DNA of 64,000 nt, from positions 17,916,350 to 17,980,349 of the forward strand of contig CM055608.1 in NCBI GenBank assembly GCA_029379385.1, given 5' to 3'. Below, piece by piece: positions 48,094-60,243 of the stretch. The translations under genes and the position numbers were made by a program. The stretch's first letter is position 1, and each line of letters starts with the position of its first letter. Source of the stretch: Quillaja saponaria. Its lineage: Eukaryota > Streptophyta > Magnoliopsida > Fabales > Quillajaceae. A model generated the notes under the pieces. It saw only the letters and a list, made by a program, of their open reading frames with translations. It did no database searches and was not told the origin of the DNA.

Positions 48094-49284
48094 TAATTTA
48101 CATGGATTTAGAGCCCTGAAATTTATTTAATCGATATAAAATAATAGGGTTCATTTAAGTCAAAATTTTAAACTCAAAAATTGAAACCTTATATGTATGT
48201 AATTGAATTCCTAATATTAGGGGTTTTGTTCCTCTTCAAAATATCTTTAATTTGATATATTATTTGTATGATTTCATCAACTATAAGTTAAGAAATTTGG
48301 ATTTTAAGATTCGGTTTGACATAAAAACAATTTTAATTTTTGGATTAGAAAAGTTATGATTTCATGTTGTTTTCATCTATTATGATCATGGGTTTTGCAT
48401 CTAGCATGTTTCTATACTCATTAGAAACTAATTGGATGTGTGAAATCACATAATTTTTAGAAATTCGAATTAAAACATTTTTGGGTTTAAGTTAGGGTTC
48501 ATAATTTTTCAATTTAATTGATTGACAATTTTTCTTGATATATAGCATTAAATTGTTAGAGGGTTTTTGTTAGAATACTAATTTAAAACAAAACCCATGC
48601 AAAATTTTTGAGAAAAATCATAAAAATTGTGGTGAATATCCCACTTTTTCTGAAAACGGTTCAAAAAGATCCGAATATATCTAGACTGGGTCAAATTGAC
48701 CTGGCTTGAGGTTGAAGAAGCTTCAACCAGTCTTGAATGAAGCCCACTCGCTCCAAGAGAGAGTGACTTTCACCTTCAGTCTTCCAGTAGTATTTTTTTA
48801 CCAAATTTTTTATTTTATTTTTTATTTGAATTTTCCAATTTTATGGTATGGTTATGTTTGAAAACTTATGTGCATAAATTATATTATTAGTATATGATAT
48901 TATGCTATGTTAAAAACTAATATAATTGCACATATTTAAATGTCGAGGCTTAATGAATTTACATGTTTTAAAACTAAAAACAGTAGGTACTCTCCCTAAT
49001 TAGAGATAAATATTATTGTACTCTCATGTTTTTAAAACATGTGTTAGTAGGAACTTTTGTTTTGATTCAATTTTGTTTAAAGTTTGCAACATGCATTAAG
49101 TGATCATTTGAGATACTTTTGAATAATATTTCAGTTAAGAATGATAAATTGGAGTAATTAAATTTTCCCAGCTTTAAAATATTATAGGTTTATATAGGTG
49201 GTTGCCACCAAAGTGGTCTACCTGTATAGATTTATGAGATTTTCGAAAGCTATAGTACGGGGTATTTCTTAAATTATTATATAT

Positions 49285-49780
49285 AATTTCCTGCCCAAAG
49301 GGGGTTATTATATACTTTAATTTTGGTAAATACATGAAACATATGGTTTGGGGTATACCGGCCTAGAAGGTTTATATGCCCAAAGGGGATAGACTTTTTG
49401 AAGGCTAGGATGCTCTACTTTTAGTTTCATGGGTTGATCATGAGATCATAATAGCATATTTCATTCTCTGCCCAAAGGGGAGTTTGTAATGATGCACTTT
49501 GGATTCATGTAAAATAAATTCTTATTCTTGATCATTTAGCACTCATTTTGATTGACATATTGCATTCCTGGCTTAGAAGGTTTATCTGCCCAAAGGGGAT
49601 GGACTTTTTGAAACTTGGGATGCTTTTGTGTTTCGGTTTCATGGGTTGAAGTGAGATCCTAATGGCATGTTGCATTCTCTGCCCAAAGGGGAGTTTGCAA
49701 TGATGCGCCTTGGAATCATGAAGAATAAGTTTTATTTTTGTTATTAATTACTCTGATTCTTTGGCATGTTGCATTCTTTT
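49285..49780 (+). repeat. Copia leader tandem repeats
   Basis: Two 210-bp units (49361-49570 and about 49571-49780) each contain two copies of TGCCCAAAGGGG. A fifth copy lies at about 49293. They sit between LTR and gag position, in DNA without coding potential. Confidence 0.8.
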
Positions 49781-50839
49781 ATTTTGAATCATCACATTTG
49801 TTGTTAGCATTGATACTTAGAAATAAGTTTTTGGAAAATTGGAGAAATCTAATAGGTTAAGCCTTATCCGCCTCAAAATGTCTATCTCTTAACACCTCGT
49901 GAGTGGTTTGTCCGAAATTGAGGGTGACTTTTAAGTTTTTCATTTCAAACATAGTTTTAGCGAAGTACCTTTATGGTAAATTGAAACATACTTATCATGA
50001 GAAATCAAGATGCTGAAAGGCATGGTAACGGTCAGAAATTTAATGTGGACAATTCTAAGTCTGTCATAAAAATGAACCTAATGTGCTTCTAGTAAAGTTT
50101 GAGAGGTTATGTGAAGGCATATTGCCTTATATTTATGTCTTGGTTATAAAACCAAGAAATGTGTTTAAAAAGAACCTAAGTGAATTAAAGGTTAAACCTT
50201 GAGTTTGGAATGACATCAAAGTGGATTCATTGATGTAGTTTTTTTTATACCTCGAAAGTCATTTTAAACATATAGGTGGAATTTGATTTTAATTTTCTTA
50301 CTGGACAAAATGGTCATTTTATTTTTGATTTGGGTAATTTTAAAGTTCAAATGCTTTAAATTTTAAAATTTTTGGTGAATGTGTTTAACTCTTCCAAATG
50401 TAATACTCCTCATTTCATACTAAGAAAATTTATTTACAAAATCTTTTGAATTAAAGAAAAATCCTAAATGTTTTAGCATAAACATCTAGGTCAAATTTAA
50501 GGGAAAGAGTTGAAAATCTCATGAATGATATTATTTCCTTTACTTGTTTTTGGAAACTTAAGGTTTTGGGTTAAGTGGATCAGGAGTAAATTGAACAAAA
50601 AAGTGAAAAATGGGGAAACTAATAGTTCAAATCTCTTAGAGATTTTTCACATAAATTTTAGTGAATTTTATTCCACCAATTGCCAAAAAAAAATAAAAAA
50701 TTTGTTTTATCTCTTTCATTGATGATTTTTCCCGTTTTGGTTTTTATACTTGATTAAGTAAAATTTATGATTGTCTTGAAAATTTTAAAATTTTCAAAAT
50801 TGAAGTTGAAATACAATTGGGGAAAGTTATTAAAACTTT

Positions 50840-51060
50840 ATGATCTGACCGTGGTGGTAGTATTATGGCAAACATGATGTTGATAGACATGAGATTGTTT
50901 GCTAGGTACACACTAGAGTGTGGGTTTTTAACCCATTATACCATGCTTGGTAGCCCTGAATAAGTGTTGTGGCCGAAAGACATACTCGTACCTTTAAGGA
51001 CATGATTAGAAATATAATGAATATGTCAAACTTCCCTGAATACTTTTAGGGTAAAGTCCC
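50840..51060 (+). pseudogene. Copia integrase remnant
   Basis: Frames mixed by shifts read LTHYTMLGSPE, then a KDM(I)RN-like block and NMSNFPEYF, matching the copia integrase core region around the catalytic Glu. It is too decayed to test the DDE residues. Confidence 0.72.
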
Positions 51061-51549
51061 TAAATAATCGGGTTACTAGTAAATCAATGTTTAAAACACC
51101 TTTTTAACTTGTAGGCTGGGAGAAAATCTAGATTGAACCTTTTTCGTGTTTAAGATTATCAGACTTAAATAAAATATATAACACAAATGAAAAGAAAATT
51201 GTCCTATTTTCTATTAACTGTTACTTTACTAGTTATCCAAATCACTTTAAGGGAGATATGTTCTATCCACACGTGAAACCAAGATAGTAGTATCTCACAC
51301 TACTAAATTCTTAGAATTTGATTCGTTGAGTTGAAAAGGTTTTGAACTACTAGTAAAGAAAGAAAAATAAATTTGTCATACTTCACTTATATATATTGTG
51401 ACTAACTACATCACATCTACATGTGGTGAGAATAGGTGATGGGGGGAAGTTAAGAATAATTAAAAATGCATCACCTATTCTAGTTAAAATTGTCGCACTT
51501 GTTTCTGGTGTAGTTCCTTAACATTAGAATACAGTTGCACAAGCACCTG

Positions 51550-52010
51550 TCTCTAGCCTACTGTCGGGAATGTGGGTTGATGCCATGTGAGATGTGATAT
51601 AGTCTATAATAAATAATGGTGTATGGGAGTTGGTTGAACTTCCATGGTTTTTTTTATACTCATTGGGTGCAAGTGGATTTGTTAGATTAAGAATAATTCA
51701 AATCAGGAGATTAAATATTTCAAAGTAAAACTTGTAATCGAAAGTTTTTCACTCAAAAGAATGTGTCTTTTTAGTGAGACTTTCTCTATTGTCAATGGGA
51801 GCTAGTTTATCATATTGATTTAGTAACACTGATTTAATGAATATATCTTAAAGTCAGTAGGGAGCAGGTTTATCATATCCTAATAATAGTAAATGATATC
51901 TTGCTTGTTATCAATAGTGACATTAACTTATTTTGTGAGACAAAGTTGATGTTGTCTAAGCCTTTGGCATGAAAGATCTTGGGGAAACATCTTTTGTTCT
52001 TGGTGCTGAG
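51550..52010 (+). pseudogene. Copia reverse transcriptase remnant
   Basis: The start reads INNGVWELVELP (near 51620), the usual opening of copia RT. The end reads FGMKDLGETSFVLGAEIYRN (51960-52020). The YVDD region between is not intact. Confidence 0.78.
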
Positions 52011-52129
52011 ATATACCGGAATAGATCTCACCCTTGTTAGGTATTCTCTAGTAAACCTATATTGATATAGTATTCTATAGGTTCAATGTACATAAATGCA
52101 AGACTGAGGATATGCCTGTTGTCAAGAGT

Positions 52130-52735
52130 GACAAGTTTAGTTTAAATTAATATCTCGTTAATAAGTTTCAGAGAAAGTCCATGAGAAATGTTTTTCATGC
52201 TAGTGCAATTGGAAGCTTGTATGCTTTGATTTGTATTAGCTTTAACATTGCTTTTGCAGTGGGAGTTTTTGGCACAGTCAAACCCAAGATCAGAACATAA
52301 GTTATGAAGTATTTAGAAAGAACCAAAGTTTTTATGCTAATGCATACAATAATTGATCACCTTAAATTAATTCGTTACTCTAATTTTGACTTTTCTAGTT
52401 GCAAAGATGATCTTAAATCTACTTCAGAATATATTTTTATGTTAATTTTGGGAGCTGTATCTGGAATTGTTCTAAGCAAAAGCTTCTTTCACTACACAAG
52501 CATGGTATGTGGTTGAAGAACATGATAATTTATCTTTGTGTGGTTGTCTCGATTTTAAATTGCTTAAGATCTATTATAACAATAGTTCTACCGTGTTCTT
52601 TTTAAAGAACAATCATCGAGAGGCGATGACTATAGATTTTGTAAAAAAAAAATTGAGAAATTATGTTTGAATATATTGATACAGTAAACTGTTAGCAGAT
52701 CCTTTACCCAAAGCACAATCAGGACTGGGAGTTTG
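52130..52735 (+). pseudogene. Copia RNase H remnant
   Basis: SDKFSLN opens it (52130). IGSLYALICISFNIAFAVG and LIRYSNFDFSSCKDDLKSTS (52304-52516) follow, and LLADPLPKAQSGLG closes it (52690-52730). These are the standard copia RNase H landmarks in order, spread over different frames. Confidence 0.82.
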
Positions 52736-53384
52736 CTTTATTTTGTTCAAAGTTAGCATGTTATGTATGCTATTTTGTGACCCAAGTTTTACTTACATCC
52801 TTGTTGGATGGTGTGTTATGTTTTTCATTGTGATATGATTAATATTGTATGTGCATATATGGTTATATGACATGTTATTGCATTAAAATCTTAAGACTTG
52901 GTATCTGTCTTAAGTGTGACGGTTTTGTCAATTTGGAGGTATGTCTCAAATGACATTAATTGGATATCTCGAGATGGTTGTTGAGACATACAAGCTTAAA
53001 ATTAAGCTTAAGTGATTTCTAGAGCTTTGGAAAGCATCAAGTTTTAATGAAATCACCTGGAGGACCGACAATGAAAATAGCATATGTTGATCACATTTAG
53101 ATGCTATTTTCTTGTTACACTACCACATCTAGATCCATTGCAGATTTGGTTGTTGGCATTTGTAACCATGGATTGGTCTTGTGTCGTTTAAGTGGCACAA
53201 TGATTGCCATGATTCGATGTTAATAACTTAATTGGGCTGGATTGTTTAAAGTGCATCTCAGGACCAAAGTTTTTTCTTTTAAAATTGTGGCCACATAAAA
53301 GTTATACCTTGCCTGAGAGTCGTTTTCTAAAAATATATTTTTCAAAATTTTAAAACTACAATTAATGTTGCCCAAGTGGAAAAA

Positions 53385-53794
53385 TGTCAGAAATTTCACA
53401 TGCCATTAATAGCCCATATAGTTTATGTGATCATTTGGGATAGGGCTTAAGCACACTTCTTATCTGATTAGATGTATTATTTGATTAGATATGGATTGGC
53501 AGTAAGTGTAGGCTGGGTGACTTTAAGAGTCTTTAATAGGAGAACTCTTAGGGTTTTATCTAACATGAAATAGCTAGGTCCCCTCTCCTATCTATATATA
53601 CGCATCTTGCCCCATTGAAAGCTGCCACCAAGAAATACAGAGAGTACGAAGAGAAAGACCTGGCTGTGTGAAGCAATTACTAAGTCGTGCTTGACTGAGA
53701 TTCCAGATATCCGCTACTATGGCTCAATCAGGTACGTAAACCTTATTATTAATGTGTTCTAAATTCATGTATGAGATCCTGTATATTTATTACA
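53385..53794 (+). repeat. Copia 3' LTR
   Basis: 410 bp, preceded by a weak purine tract (AAGTGGAAAAA). It parallels the 5' LTR closely from GCCCATATAGTTTATG onward, with one local 20-bp duplication (ATTATTTGATTAGAT, near 53470). Confidence 0.9.
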
Positions 53795-54599
53795 GGTGTA
53801 CCTCAGAGACCAGGACAGAGACAGGAATTCTTGGATTTTATTAATCATGGAGCGTTTTTGGACCTGGGTTTTCAAGGCTATCCTTTCACCTCTAATAGGG
53901 GCAAAGAAATATTCAAGAACCGTTAGACGGATTTCTAGGCTCGCATGACTAGCTATCTATTTACACTCTCCATACAGTGTTACATTTGGATGAATTAGGC
54001 TCTGACCAACGGCCTATTTTGCTTCAATCTGAACCTCCAAGAAAGTTTAAGAGACAATTTAAGTTTGATGCTAGATGGATTGATCTACCTGCAGCCCGAG
54101 AAATAGTATTATAAATTAGAACTATGAGGCTAGGGGAACAATACTTTTCAGTGTTTTCCAAATTGAAACAAGTGAGACATGCATTGGTTGATTAGAGCAA
54201 GTCTGGCACCACTAATTCTAAAAGGCGGATTGAGTCTTTAAAAAGTCAGTTGGCTGCAATAAGAAATAACAGTGCGGACTTTGATAGGGAGCTTGTTTTA
54301 AACTTAGAAGGTCAATTGGTCAGTGATGGTCAAAAGAGGAAGCATATTGGAAGGAGAAGTCTAGAGTCTCATGGCTCCAATTAGGGGACAAAAATACTTC
54401 CTTTTTCCATGCCACAACTATTCAACAAGGAAGACTAATTCAATACAACGCTACAAAAGGATGATGGCCTAGTAGTTTCGGATAGACAAGGAATAGCCGA
54501 AGTTGCAATAGAATATTTCAACTAAGCTTTTTGAATCTAATGGTTGTCCAGGGAAGGATGTTATTTTGAATAAAGTGTCCCGAAAAGTAACTGCAGACA

Positions 54600-55690
54600 T
54601 GAATAAAAAAACTCTTAAAGCTAGTGAGCGACAAGGAAATTAAATAAGCAACCTTTTCAATTAATCCTACAAGTGCTCTAGGGGATGATGGTTTAACAGG
54701 AAAATTTTTTCACACCTACTGGGATATTATTAGGAGTGACGTGTGCCTAGTTGTCGAAGATTTTTTTTGGCATAGTAGAATGCTTCGCAACCAGTTCTAG
54801 TATTAATACCAAAAGTCACTCCTCCCATGGACATGACTTAGCTGAGACCAATTAGTCTGTGTTCTATTTTTTACAAGATTGTCTATAATCTCTTGGTGCA
54901 TCGGCTTAAACATATTATGGGAAAAATCATAAGTACCAATGTGTTTTCTTGCAAGGAAAACTGATATCACATAATATGCTAGTGGCACATGAATTCATGC
55001 ATTCATTGAAAACAAGGAAGAAAGGTAGGAAGTTTGATATGGTGATAAAAGTGGACATGAGCAAAGCATATGATCGGATGGAGTGGGAGTTCTTGAAAGG
55101 AATGCTTAGTAAATTAGGTTTTGCTTCAAAATGGGTGGACTTGATTATGGAGTTGGTTACTTCAGTTTCTTATTCGGTATGTTTTGATGGTGAAACACAT
55201 GATTTTTTAAAACTCACAGAGGACTTCATCAAGGAGACCATCTTTCTCCCTATCTGTTTTTAATTTGTGCCAAAGGTATGTCTATTTTACTGAATGAAGC
55301 TGAAGCATCTAATAATCTACATGGGTTGAAATTACACCGAGGTGTCCTTCTATCAACCACCTCTTTGCTGATGACTCAATTTTCTTCATAAATGCTACTC
55401 CACAAGAGTGTGACCAAATTTAGGATCTTCTTCAGAGTTATGAGGCTGCCAGTGGCCAGAAGATTAACTTGTTGAAGTCCTCTCTTTTCTTTAATTCAAA
55501 CATACCCCAAACAGTCTGTTTAGCTCTCTCCCAACGTCTGAACATCACTTGTATGGGCTTCGAAGACAAATATTTAGGCCTTCCTTCATTAGTGTCCAAA
55601 TCCAAAAGGGATACATTTCGTGAAGTTAAGGAGAAGGTGGCTAAGCATTTATAAGGATGGAAAGCAAAGTCACAACCCATGCCATTGGAA
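54600..55690 (+). pseudogene. LINE H reverse transcriptase
   Basis: [20 protein letters not shown] lies near 54670. The 54949-55263 frame gives KVDMSKAYDRMEWEFLKGML, the core RT motif. Later blocks are FADDSIFFINATP in mixed frames (near 55370) and ASGQKINLLKSSLFFN (55440-55500). Frame changes separate them. After 55690 the RT/RNase H linker is much shorter than in LINE D, indicating an internal deletion. Confidence 0.85.
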
Positions 55691-56149
55691 TATGGAGGCA
55701 GTGCATTCACTTTTAGAAGATGAAGATGCGAAGAATGTCCTTGCCTTACCTTTTTCACAGACTGGAGTACGGGTTAAGTTAGTTTGGCATTTTAATCACC
55801 GGGGCATATACACAGTCTCTCGAGATATCAAGTGTTGTGTGGAAGTCAAGTCTCTATTAACACGTCACTTTTTCCATGGAAGACAGTCTAGGCTATCAAG
55901 GTTCTAAGAAAGATCAAAGCCTTTCTATGGATGTTATTGCATGACAGTCCAATTGCTATGTTTTTATCTTATGGAAATCACGGAATGACAGTTTTTAATT
56001 CAATCAGTTGGAGTGCCAATGAGATTGCCATCAAAGCTGCCTTGGATCAGATTTGTCAACAGGCGCTGAATGCTACAACTCAAAAAGATAGTCAATCATA
56101 GGTAGCTTGGCAACAGGTGCTTGGTCTCCTCCCCACAGGTTTTTATTAA

Positions 56150-56471
56150 AGTTAATTTTGATGCGGGTTTAAATGATAATTTGGGAAGTATTGGCCTTGT
56201 TCTTTGAGACCGCATAGGATACTTCTTGTATGCTCATGGTGCTCAGGTACAAGGGATCACTACACCTTTTGTTTTGGAATGCCTTGCTTTAAGAGCAGCG
56301 GTTCAAACATGTCTAGATCTCCAACTCATAAACATCATCTTTGAAGGGGATGCAAAACTTTTTATTGAAGCTATCAATTCTAGAATTGATGGAGCCCCAT
56401 CGACTATGCTTATTGATGATGTAGCCATACTAGCTAGTTCCTTATGTTGCTTCCTTATATTCGCCTTTTAG
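56150..56471 (+). pseudogene. LINE H RNase H
   Basis: NFDAG near 56155 (Asp), LECLALRAAVQTC (Glu18 of the 81-codon frame) and IIFEGDAKLFIEAI (Asp42) are the three RNase H acidic landmarks. A stop at about 56208 splits the first from the rest. The poly(A) tail follows 150 bp later. Confidence 0.82.
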
Positions 56472-56943
56472 AAATGTAATTGGGTTGCCCAAAGAATGGC
56501 AAGGAAAACCCTTACAGATCCTAATCTTTGTGGAAACAGTGTGTCTTTGCAGAGCTGGCTTAGGTCCTTACTGTAAAAGCTAGCAACTGTTTTTTCTATC
56601 ATTAATAAATCTTCTATCTTTGTTTAAAAAAAAAAAAAAAAAAACACTAACAAACTATAACTAAGGTCTTGCGAAATCAACATTTTGTCTTGATCAAGTG
56701 ACTCTTCATTCTATTTTTTTTAGCCCAAACTTTTCTAGGACCTGGGCCAGTCCTTTAGATTTTATTAATTTGCAAGAAAAAAACTATGGCCAGAGCATAG
56801 TCTAAGCCTAAACTTACAAGAGTTCAAGCAACCTAAACTTAGGATACTATCCCATTACAATAAAAAATCAAGTTTTCAAAAGCATAAATCTGGGATACTA
56901 TCCCATTACATAAACAACCTAAAGCTATGATTTTGAAATTACT

Positions 56944-57330
56944 CTAATGTAAGGAAACTGGTCGTTGTCCAAAAGGAGAAAGCCCAAGAAGGTGTGCAAA
57001 AAAGCTACTGGATGAAGTCCAAATAAAATTAACCTCTCTATCACAAGCTTCATTTGCTATTCTATTTGCAATTGCATTCGTTTCTCTATAGCAATGGGAG
57101 ACCAAAATGTTGTATGTATCAATCAACTTCATTAACTCACGAAATTTCACGTGAAACTTCCATAATGGATTAATTTTCTTAGTGACATAATGCATAAGAG
57201 CTAAGGAATCAGTATTAACAATGATGTTAACTAATCCTCTTAAAACACATATTTGCAAGCCTTTAAACTCAGCAGCCATATTGGTTTGTATACCCAAATA
57301 AGTAACAAATGCAACCAATATATCACCTGA
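56944..57330 (-). pseudogene. LINE I RNase H
   Basis: NMAAEFKGLQICVLRGL (Glu17) and NIIVNTDSLALMHYV (Asp37), then RETNAIANRIANEACDRE with the final Asp changed to Asn. The first catalytic Asp block lies beyond a frameshift. Closely parallels LINE D 14563-15000. Confidence 0.85.
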
Positions 57331-57537
57331 AGAATTTCTAATTATACCCCTTGTTGCTGCCCTCTAGGGATCACAACTTTCTTTAAAAACATGCGGCTTA
57401 GAATCCGGAATGGCAAGAATCTAAGCTAATAAGAATCTTTAAAGTGAAGTTTAACTTTACCTTTCAAGGCAGTAAGGATTAGGCCAATGGTTTTCATTAC
57501 TTGCCTTATGATTCTCACCGAGATCATTGATATATTG

Positions 57538-57930
57538 TTATAAACCTTTCACATTGCGGGTTTTCCAAATCTCCCATATAATCAAGCAAGGAGTGATAGA
57601 TCTCATATATCCTGCAAAAGAGTTAGTACCAGCGTGCCACCATAATCTAAACATCTCGTGCACTGATGTGATGATGAAGGACATATCAAAGAAGTGAAAG
57701 AAGAACTTCCAAACATATGGCAATTTGAGAAGATATAAATAAGTGTTGACTTGTTTCTATATTAGGATTAGCGCAACATCGACAACAAGAAGCTAAGGAA
57801 ATGTTAAATCTCACTACATTGCTGTCCAAGCCAGAAAACCATACCATAATTTCCAAAAAAGATTGATACCTTAATTGGAAGTAGAGGCACCATGAATTAA
57901 CTAACCATGGCTGCAAGTTAAAGGTTTGCC
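57538..57930 (-). pseudogene. LINE I zf-RVT region
   Basis: SCCRCCANPNIETSQHLF (57916-57686) matches the LINE D zinc block RCRCCVSHSVETIQHLF. A second frame (57723-57538) ends the domain. Frameshift at about 57700. Confidence 0.82.
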
Positions 57931-58536
57931 TAATAACACTTCATGTTGACAAAATAGAGAAAGAACCTCCCTTGTTTTCAGTCCACACCAGCTCAAGCAC
58001 TGCACTATCCTTGGTATTAGTTGTTTATCAATCTCTGAGAGATGGAAATAATCATATAGTTACAAGTGTACTAGGTGATTTGGTATTTCATCAACAAGTA
58101 AATATACGGCCCAAGCTCACACCATACATCATACCAAAAGCTAATCTACCCCTTTCCCACATTCCAGGCTAAGTGGGATTCAACAAGATCTCTACAACCC
58201 ACTAGCCTCCTCCACATTAGAGACACATTTGTAAGAGTTGCCCACATTGGATGCACCTTACTTACAGTACTTGGCCAAGATGAACTGCACGTATAGAGAA
58301 TGACCTTTCCATAAATTGAACCAGAGTTTCATTGAGAATGCCCGAGACATGTCTGATAATAATCTAATACTAAGTCCTTCTTCTTGAATTAAGCACATGC
58401 TTTATTAAAACTGACTTGCCACCTTGAGACAAAATTTTAGTAGACCAAAAGGAGATCCTCAATTGAATCTTAGATACCATGTTAGTAGATAAAGACATTG
58501 TCTTATGCCCCACAAAGAGAGGACAGGCAAGATAAA

Positions 58537-59728
58537 TCACCAAATTATTTTATGAGTGAAACCTATGGCCTTCTTAATGATTCTTAGGCATTGAGGAGAA
58601 GCTTTAGTACTTGTTAGAAAACAACTCTTTTGTCTATTCACCAGTTGGCCATAATTAGCCTCATACTTTTCCAAAAACGCAATTAAACTTTCACAAGAAC
58701 TTTTTTTACCATTGGAAAATATGATAGTATCATCTGCAAATGAGAGGTGTGATATTTTAGGAGAGCTCATATGATGGTAGAAATAATCAACATTACCTAA
58801 TTCCATAATTTGATTAAGTCCTTGACTTAATACTTTAGCTGCTAGAAGAAACAAAATAGAAGACAAAGGATCTTCTTACCGAAGGCCTTTTGAAGGCTTA
58901 AAGAAACCCATAGAGTTGCCATTCACTAGCACGGAATACCATGGACTCTATAACCATATGCCAAATTAGATCTATCCAATATTCACAAAATCCAAATTTC
59001 CTTAGAACCGAAATTAAAAAGAACCAATTAACCTTGTCATATGCCTTTGCTATATCTAATTTGAAAATGGTGTTGCAACCAAGAACCTTTTTATGCAAAT
59101 CATGTACTAAGTCTTGAGCCAAGGACACATTGTCTATGATGCTTCTTCTCTCATGAATCCACTTTGTTCTTCTGATATTAGGAGTTTTAAAATAGGGGAT
59201 AACTGATTGACTAGTATGCAAGGATATGATTTTAGTAGTAAAATTACATAAGCTAATGGCTCTTAGATCAGTGAATGATTGAGGAGAGTCCACCTTAGGC
59301 AAAAGAATAATAATCGTGCTGCTTATAAAATTTGTAAGCTCACCTCCATCAAAGAAATATTGAATAGCCATTGTCACATATTTAGCTACAATCTCCCAAT
59401 AAGAATTGAAAAAATAGCCATTGAACCCATCCGGACCAGCCACACTATTTTTATCAAACTGCCTCACTGCCTCTTTTACTTCATCCTCTTCAGGGAATTT
59501 ACTCAGTTTGCTATTAATATCCTCAGTTACCAAAGATGGAATGCAATCAAAGAAGGATGGATCCAGGGTATTACCTTCATTTGAAAACAAGTGCATAAAG
59601 TGTTCAATTGCTAACTTCTCAATATTTGCTTTTTGATCAATCCAATTTCCAGATGCATCTTTGATTTTGTGGATGGCTAATATGCTCCTTTTGGCTTTGA
59701 CTGTGGAAAAATTTAGTACATCTTTCAC
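58537..59728 (-). pseudogene. LINE I reverse transcriptase
   Basis: The 276-codon frame 59728-58898 holds VAGPDGFNGYFFNSYWEI, LLPKVDSPQSFTDLRAISL and KLDIAKAYDKVNWFF. The next frame (58866-58537) keeps an intact catalytic box in HLSFADDTIIFSNGKKSSC. A frameshift at about 58880 and a disturbed region around 59150-59230 separate them. Best-preserved RT in the window. Confidence 0.88.
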
Positions 59729-59729
59729 C

Positions 59730-60243
59730 TTCCTTGAGCCATTTCACCGAGGACTTTTGCCTCCAAAATTCCTCCTCAATGTTAAGCTCCTCTTCTAATA
59801 GTGCTTTAACTCTACTTAGATCATCCAAAGTCACATCACCCCTATCAACTGCTTGCTTAATATTGGAAACAACCACCACTTCAGCATTTTTAACTCTATC
59901 TGGAATACAACCAAAAACTTCTTTGTTCTAAACCCTCAAAACCATTTTCAATCAGTTTAATTTGGCACCCAAAACATACCTTGGATTGCCAATTATTGGC
60001 TCTTCCCAGGAGTGCCGAACTATATTAAAGAACTAATTATGGCTACTCCACACATTAACAAAATTAAAAAGGAGCTTTAAATGAAAAGTCTTGTCATGAA
60101 CTTCTACTTTCAAAGGATTATGATTTGAATACTTCCTATTAAGCTGTGTGACATGAAAATCCAAATTAGTAAAACAAGAATTAATTAAAACTGGTCTAAC
60201 CTTTTCAAAAATTTTGCCAAACCCTCTTGCCCATGTAAATTGT
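59730..60243 (-). pseudogene. LINE I endonuclease end and linker
   Basis: The minus strand reads TWARGFGKIFEK near 60230, then NRKYSNHNPLKVEV (the SDH motif with Asp changed to Asn) at about 60130, then SWEEPIIGNPRYVLGAKLN around 59960-60010 and EEFWRQKSSVKWLKEGERCT (59760). Same order as LINE D 17600-18060. Confidence 0.8.

Larger units (their letters stand above)
47620..53794 (+). mobile_element. Ty1/copia LTR retrotransposon, full length but decayed
   Basis: 6175 bp, exactly flanked by GGTGT (47615-47619 and 53795-53799). LTRs 47620-48078 and 53385-53794 share termini TGTTAGAAATT / TGTCAGAAATT and TTTATTACA. An iMet-type PBS TGGTATCAGAGCC follows LTR1. Domain order integrase, RT, RNase H, with integrase before RT, defines copia. 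No frame longer than about 70 codons survives. It inserted into the endonuclease region of LINE H. Confidence 0.92.
47166..54010 (+). pseudogene. LINE H AP-like endonuclease domain, split by copia
   Basis: The left part (47180-47619) reads QGLGNPLTFHHLKGIFQSHS, then PNLVCLSDTKADHL, the first endonuclease motifs. The reading up to KQGGV at 47615 continues after the copia element with PQRPGQRQEFLDFINHGAFL at 53800. The SDQRPILL motif near 54000 closes the domain. It is a nicking enzyme for target-primed integration; inactive here. Confidence 0.85.
45452..56641 (+). mobile_element. LINE H: L1-type LINE, split by a copia element
   Basis: It is flanked by a 21-bp target duplication with two differences (45431-45451 and 56642-56662, core AACAAACTATA). 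It ends in a poly(A) run (about 56622-56641). Without the copia insertion it is about 5.0 kb: ORF1, endonuclease, RT, a shortened linker, RNase H. Stops and frameshifts occur throughout. Its 3' tail differs from the D/I/J family, so this is a second LINE family. Confidence 0.88.
56714..60243 (-). mobile_element. LINE I: 5'-truncated copy of the LINE D family
   Basis: It starts with T8 (tail) and the family 3' end AGCCCAAACTTTTCTAGGACC (minus sense is its complement). It encodes, on the minus strand, endonuclease end, RT, zf-RVT and RNase H, in decayed frames. It ends at about 60243 where the text switches from endonuclease to pararetrovirus RNase H, so it appears inserted in that relic. No target duplication was recognised. 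Confidence 0.85.
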
